Of a DNA stretch of 7,632 bases, positions 4,462 through 7,632 are shown piece after piece (position 1 is the stretch's first letter; each line of letters starts with the position of its first letter). Location of the stretch: contig JAHIOG010000602.1 in the NCBI GenBank assembly GCA_018895675.1, positions 1 to 7,632 of the forward strand, in the 5' to 3' direction. The stretch is from a bacterium (GTDB lineage: Bacteria; Fidelibacterota; UBA2242). The translations under genes were made by a program, and so were the position numbers. The notes beneath the pieces were generated by a model, which had not been told where the DNA came from, did no database searches, and was given only the letters and a program-made list of their open reading frames with translations.

Positions 4462-6201
4462 TTGAAAATATCAACTTTTTTTAAAAACATCTTATTCCTG
4501 GCTATATTGTTTACAGTAGTTCACTTTATCTTTCTTTTGCTATTTTTTAAACCCGCCATTTCAACACCTGATGCACAAGGCTATTTTACTCAGGCAAAGT
4601 TAATTTCTAAAGAGGGCAAAACTTATATCGAACCTGAATCGATATTGGAATATATTGGTCCTCATTGGCTTAATGGCGGTAGTAATCGATATTATACAAC
4701 TTTTCCTCCCGGCTTTCCAACGATACTGAGTCTGGTTTATAAGGTTATCAATTCAAAAGCCGCATTATATGTCAACCCTGTATTGGCTTCATTATCTTTG
4801 TTTGGATTATTTTTAGTTCTGAAAACTTGGATTGGCGATATTCGGGGCTTGCTTGCCCTGGCGCTTTTATCCGTTAATCCATTCTTTAATGAACATGCCC
4901 TTTTTGGTGATTCACATATTTCCGTAGTCTTTTTATTAATATGGGGACTATTTTTCTTATTCAAATGGAAACAAACGAATTCAGATTGGTGGATTTTTCC
5001 TGCCGGTCTCTGTTTTGGAATTATTCCAACCATTCGTTATGCGGAAATACTGTTATTGTTTGCATTTGCAATTTTTATTCTGATGCATTTTCAAAAAACT
5101 AAAATGTTTTGGCTCTCCTTATTAAAAGGCATAACAGGCGCCGGGATTCCCGTAATTGCATTACTCATCCGCAACCAGGTGGCTTTCGGTGCGTTTTGGA
5201 AAACAGGATATGGCATATCCGATGAGCCAGCCCATTTTGGTCTGAATTATTTTATAAGTCATTTTCTTCCTTATTTAAAGATCCTCATTTTTGACGGAGC
5301 CGGTGTTATATTTATCGTCGGTTTATTCGGATTAGCACATTTAATCTACCATCATAAAACCCGGAAAATGGGAATATTTCTTTCTTTGCTAATCTTTCCT
5401 TCAACATTTTTATATATGGCTTATATCTGGCCTCCCGATCCCCAAACTATGAGATTTTTACTGCCAACGGTTCCTGTCTATATAATTTCAACGGTATGGA
5501 TTTTAAAAATCCTGACAAAAAGAAACTTCAGATTAGGTCTTTCACTATCTATCCTAATAATCATTTTTACGTTTATCGGGGGACTACCGAGATCAATACG
5601 ATCAATGGAACATCTTAAAAATAATCATGCCGTTCTCTCCAAAATAACGGAAGCCGTAGAAAAATTCATAGCGCCCGGAAACGTCTTGATAGCCAACGAA
5701 GGAATCCTCCAGAATATTGATTTTACCGGTCATTGGAAGCTTATTGATATTTCATTTTTAAAATCTAAGAAACCTGAATCACCGCAATATTTTAAGGATA
5801 ACGAAAATTTACCCCTAACGAAAAAATTTAGAAACATTAATGCACAGCAAAAATATACTGATCTAAAAGATGAAGAGCTATTTGATTCCTTTTCTAAGGA
5901 TGTCTGGCAATGGGCAAAGAAAAATGATAAGGTTTATCTAATCGGCAAACAGGAACAGATTTCCCGGTTTGAAAAACACCTTTCGCCAAATGATGCTTTT
6001 ACAATTGTTGCTGAAATTGAATTGCCAAAGGTTGACAATATCAAATTTCCAATGCCACCGGGTCGACGCCCTCCAAAACCGGCATTGCCAAATAATAATG
6101 ATGCTGTTGGTCAAAAAAGAATGATGCCAAACCAAATATTCGATCTTATTTTGGACGGAAGACCTCTGATTATTGTCGAATGGAATCGAATATTACAATA
6201 A
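4462..6201 (+). CDS. Polytopic GT-C/GT39-like glycosyltransferase
   Basis: This 579-residue integral membrane protein has an N-terminal hydrophobic segment (about 8-30). A periplasmic loop follows with STPDAQGYFTQAK (34-46), whose aspartate sits where GT-C enzymes keep their catalytic acid, and YYTTFPPGFP (77-86), a loop common in ArnT/PMT-like proteins. Further membrane segments lie at roughly 103-121, 128-142, 152-168, 177-209, 216-236, 266-297, 303-322, 334-351 and 356-374, with RFLLPTVP at 331-338. Residues from about 380 form a soluble domain ending with a proline-rich stretch (530-545). Such enzymes usually transfer a sugar from a lipid-linked donor outside the cytoplasmic membrane; donor and acceptor are unknown. 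TTG at 4462 is the only near start, since an in-frame TAA lies at 4441-4443 and the next methionine is residue 209. AAGGA at 4442-4446 is 15 bases away, which is long. Confidence 0.72.
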   Translation: MKISTFFKNILFLAILFTVVHFIFLLLFFKPAISTPDAQGYFTQAKLISKEGKTYIEPESILEYIGPHWLNGGSNRYYTTFPPGFPTILSLVYKVINSKAALYVNPVLASLSLFGLFLVLKTWIGDIRGLLALALLSVNPFFNEHALFGDSHISVVFLLIWGLFFLFKWKQTNSDWWIFPAGLCFGIIPTIRYAEILLLFAFAIFILMHFQKTKMFWLSLLKGITGAGIPVIALLIRNQVAFGAFWKTGYGISDEPAHFGLNYFISHFLPYLKILIFDGAGVIFIVGLFGLAHLIYHHKTRKMGIFLSLLIFPSTFLYMAYIWPPDPQTMRFLLPTVPVYIISTVWILKILTKRNFRLGLSLSILIIIFTFIGGLPRSIRSMEHLKNNHAVLSKITEAVEKFIAPGNVLIANEGILQNIDFTGHWKLIDISFLKSKKPESPQYFKDNENLPLTKKFRNINAQQKYTDLKDEELFDSFSKDVWQWAKKNDKVYLIGKQEQISRFEKHLSPNDAFTIVAEIELPKVDNIKFPMPPGRRPPKPALPNNNDAVGQKRMMPNQIFDLILDGRPLIIVEWNRILQ

Positions 6202-6215
6202 TGCCGTTTTAGAAA

Positions 6216-6800
6216 ATGAAAACCACGTTAAAGCAAAGCTTAGAACAACGCATAGCGGAAGTTATTCATGAGGAGGTTGCCATAGTTCCATACAATCCGG
6301 ATTGGCTTAGATTATTTGATCAAGAAGCAAAATATCTTTGGAACAGATTGCCAAAAAAACTTATTATTAGGATTGAACATTTTGGAAGTACTGCCATTCC
6401 GGGACTGGTATCAAAGCCAATTATCGATATTTTGGTAGAGGTTACAAGCCTTGAGAAAACTAAAAAGCAAATAGTCCCTTTGCTGAAATCAGAAGCTTAT
6501 GAATACTTTTGGCGCCCGGAATTCGATAAGCCGCCTATGTATGCCTGGTTCATAAAACGCAATTCCAATGGCGAGCGCACCCACCATATACATATGGTTG
6601 AAGCTGATTCAAAGCTTTGGGACAGGCTCTATTTTAGAGACTATCTGAGGGAGTTTCCTGAAGAAGCAAAACGTTATAGCGAATTGAAACTTTTTCTTTC
6701 TGAACAATACCCGGATGATAGAGTCGCATATACAAAGGGCAAAACCAATTTTATTGTTTCTATCACAGAAAAGGCTAAACTATACTATAATGCGACCTGA
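6216..6800 (+). CDS. GrpB-family protein (UPF0157, nucleotidyltransferase-like fold)
   Basis: This 194-residue cytosolic protein has the GrpB signatures: VAIVPYNPDWLRLFDQEA (21-38), IEHFGSTAIPGLVSKPIIDILV (53-74) and THHIHMVEADSKLW (122-135), then FRDYLREFPEEAKRYSELK (140-158). The family resembles nucleotidyltransferases, with a GS motif (G57, S58) followed by an aspartate (D71), but its reaction has not been settled; GrpB-like domains are also found fused to kinases such as CoaE. The length is normal for a stand-alone member. It starts 14 bases after the glycosyltransferase stop, so the two are probably co-transcribed, although only a weak AGAAA-type site precedes the ATG. About 20 residues precede the usual family start. 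No regulatory signal of its own is visible. The family call is confident; the function is unknown. Confidence 0.85.
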   Translation: MKTTLKQSLEQRIAEVIHEEVAIVPYNPDWLRLFDQEAKYLWNRLPKKLIIRIEHFGSTAIPGLVSKPIIDILVEVTSLEKTKKQIVPLLKSEAYEYFWRPEFDKPPMYAWFIKRNSNGERTHHIHMVEADSKLWDRLYFRDYLREFPEEAKRYSELKLFLSEQYPDDRVAYTKGKTNFIVSITEKAKLYYNAT

Positions 6801-6895
6801 TTTACTAAAACATAGAAGCCAAAACATCATAAGTCATTTTGATGCACCTTAGAAATTCAATAATGGAATTTTATCCAACTCACAAAACATTCCAA

Positions 6896-6924
6896 TTGAC
6901 ATTCTTTAAAATATATTCTAATAT
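6896..6924 (+). promoter_or_regulatory. Strong sigma70-like promoter for the 7043-7578 gene pair
   Basis: A perfect TTGACA (6896-6901) is followed after 17 bases by TAATAT (6919-6924; four of six -10 positions, in TTCTAATAT). A start near 6931 would give a leader of about 110 bases before the ATG at 7043. It is the best consensus promoter in the window. Confidence 0.65.
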
Positions 6925-6973
6925 TGATTCGACAATGAGATATGCAAAAACCAGCAAGAATTATATCCGACAC

Positions 6974-7010
6974 ATTCAGGTTAACGGATAAAAATTTCCA
7001 AAACCTGAAT
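6974..7010 (+). promoter_or_regulatory. Inverted repeat in the leader of the 7043 gene
   Basis: ATTCAGGTT (6974-6982) is perfectly complementary to AACCTGAAT (7002-7010), with 19 bases between. It lies downstream of the predicted transcription start and about 32 bases before the ATG. It may be an RNA hairpin or an operator for autoregulation; no T-run follows, so it is not an obvious terminator. Confidence 0.45.
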
Positions 7011-7042
7011 TTCAAAATTGAGTATCAGGGAAAGAAATATTT

Positions 7043-7363
7043 ATGGCAAACATTACATATTCTGTTAATAACATTCCAATAAGACTAACTGATGAACGAT
7101 GGACTCATATTGTCGAAAACCATGATGATATGGCTGGTTACTATTTTGATGTTTTAGAAACCGTCGCCAATCCCAGGTGGATATTTCAGGGGGATAAAGA
7201 TGAATTGTGGGCAGTAAAACTTGTTTCTAAAAAAAAGGCTATGTTGGTTATTTACAAAGAAATAAAACAGGAAAATGATAGTTTTATTATTACCGCTTTT
7301 TTTACTACAAAAATTAAAAAACTATTGAAAAGGAGAATATTATGGAAGCAACAGCAGTCGTAA
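7043..7363 (+). CDS. Small putative nuclease-like toxin paired with DUF2283
   Basis: This 106-residue protein has no secure name. Visible features are IRLTDERWTHIVENHDDM (13-30), with the W-x-H-I-x-x-x-H spacing seen in small BECR/RelE-like nuclease domains, then WIFQGDKDELWAVKL (46-60), a hydrophobic strand LVIYKEI (68-74), ITAFFTT (83-89) and a basic tail KRRILW (96-101). From memory this arrangement (a 'RH..H' N-terminus, a central 'ELxAVK' strand and a 'FxITAFxT' strand) belongs to uncharacterised proteins often encoded before a DUF2283 gene and suspected to be toxins. CAGGGAAAG (7026-7034) precedes the ATG. The gene overlaps its downstream partner by 22 bases and has its own promoter at 6896. 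An uncharacterised metabolic or phage-derived protein remains possible. Confidence 0.55.
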   Translation: MANITYSVNNIPIRLTDERWTHIVENHDDMAGYYFDVLETVANPRWIFQGDKDELWAVKLVSKKKAMLVIYKEIKQENDSFIITAFFTTKIKKLLKRRILWKQQQS

Positions 7364-7578
7364 ATGAAATATTTGGAGCATTACCATATATTAAAAAACT
7401 GGGCGCTAAACATATATGGTTTGATTTTGATGAGGAAGCTGATGTGCTTTATGTAAGTTTAGAACGCCCGCAAAGAGCTACTGACACGGACATATTAGAA
7501 GACGGCACTTTTCTGCGTCTTAGAGGAAAAAAAGTAGTGGGATTAACAATTACCAATGTGAGTAAGAAATTTAAATAA
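7342..7578 (+). CDS. DUF2283 family protein, possible antitoxin
   Basis: This 78-residue protein carries the DUF2283 pattern: FDFDEEADVLYVSLERP (28-43), an acidic turn TDTDILEDG (47-55), then FLRLRGKKVVGLTITNVS (57-74). Family members are small beta-rich proteins of unknown function, often encoded beside small toxin-like genes such as DUF4258 proteins, and a role as antitoxin is suspected, not shown. An N-terminal extension of about 25 residues, partly helical in character, precedes the domain. The ATG at 7342 is supported by AGGAG (7331-7335) six bases upstream, placed inside the end of the preceding gene, so the two genes overlap by 22 bases and are surely one operon. The domain call is good; the partner role is inferred. 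Confidence 0.75.
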   Translation: MEATAVVNEIFGALPYIKKLGAKHIWFDFDEEADVLYVSLERPQRATDTDILEDGTFLRLRGKKVVGLTITNVSKKFK

Positions 7579-7632
7579 TTTTAAAGATTAACTACAAAGT
7601 TCAACAGGAATCCACAAAGGAAACAGATTTTC

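Noticed and set aside
6853..6871. AAATTC...GAATTT stem after the GrpB gene
   Set aside because: Six AT-rich pairs and no proper T-tract; not a convincing terminator.
1..7632. CRISPR arrays, tRNA or rRNA genes, transposases or integrases
   Set aside because: None seen: there is no spaced repeat series, no cloverleaf with a CCA-type end, and no recombinase motifs in any long frame.

Overview
This is a bacterial chromosome segment. Seven intact protein genes plus two short overlapping genes all read on the + strand, with Shine-Dalgarno sites, sigma70-like promoters and TTG start codons. The left third (HAD hydrolase, acetyltransferase, mannose-6-phosphate isomerase) is moderately GC-balanced; from about 3440 onward the DNA is visibly more AT-rich. 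Degenerate CCAATACT octamers and AATGAACAATGATTAACGATTTATG-like AT-rich spacers recall intergenic repeats of uncultured environmental bacteria, possibly of the FCB/candidate-phylum type. That placement is a guess; nothing here fixes a taxon.

Layout. 65-136: octamer repeat array. 261-935: HAD-family phosphatase resembling pyrimidine 5'-nucleotidases. 1005-1580: GNAT acetyltransferase. 1581-2088: a gene-poor gap holding a minus-strand remnant resembling the C-terminus of a serine hydrolase, a strong intrinsic terminator and a possible promoter. 2089-3324: manA. 3561-4178: a complete YefM-YoeB toxin-antitoxin cassette with its own promoter and paired TGTACA operator cores. 4195-4338: a second copy of the last 47 codons of manA. 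4462-6201: multi-membrane-span GT-C/GT39-like glycosyltransferase. 6216-6800: GrpB-family protein. 6896-7578: a separately promoted pair of small genes, a possible nuclease-like toxin and a DUF2283 protein, overlapping by 22 bases.

The main observation is how the yefM-yoeB cassette sits in the chromosome. It lies between two direct repeats of 261 bp (3181-3441 and 4195-4455), aligned without a gap at a constant offset of 1014 bp, with 18 mismatches by my count. Each repeat holds the 3' end of manA plus the whole 117-bp spacer that leads to the glycosyltransferase gene. The left copy completes an intact manA and the right copy supplies the 5' flank of the glycosyltransferase, so removing one 1014-bp unit would give a simple manA-spacer-glycosyltransferase arrangement. 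This looks like insertion of a toxin-antitoxin module with a long target duplication, or Campbell-type integration of a circle carrying a manA end from a related strain. No transposase or integrase is visible.

Functionally, manA and the membrane glycosyltransferase suggest sugar supply and envelope glycan work, but the cassette now separates them. The two small-gene modules (YefM-YoeB and the toxin-like/DUF2283 pair) mark 3440-7632 as an accessory-prone stretch.
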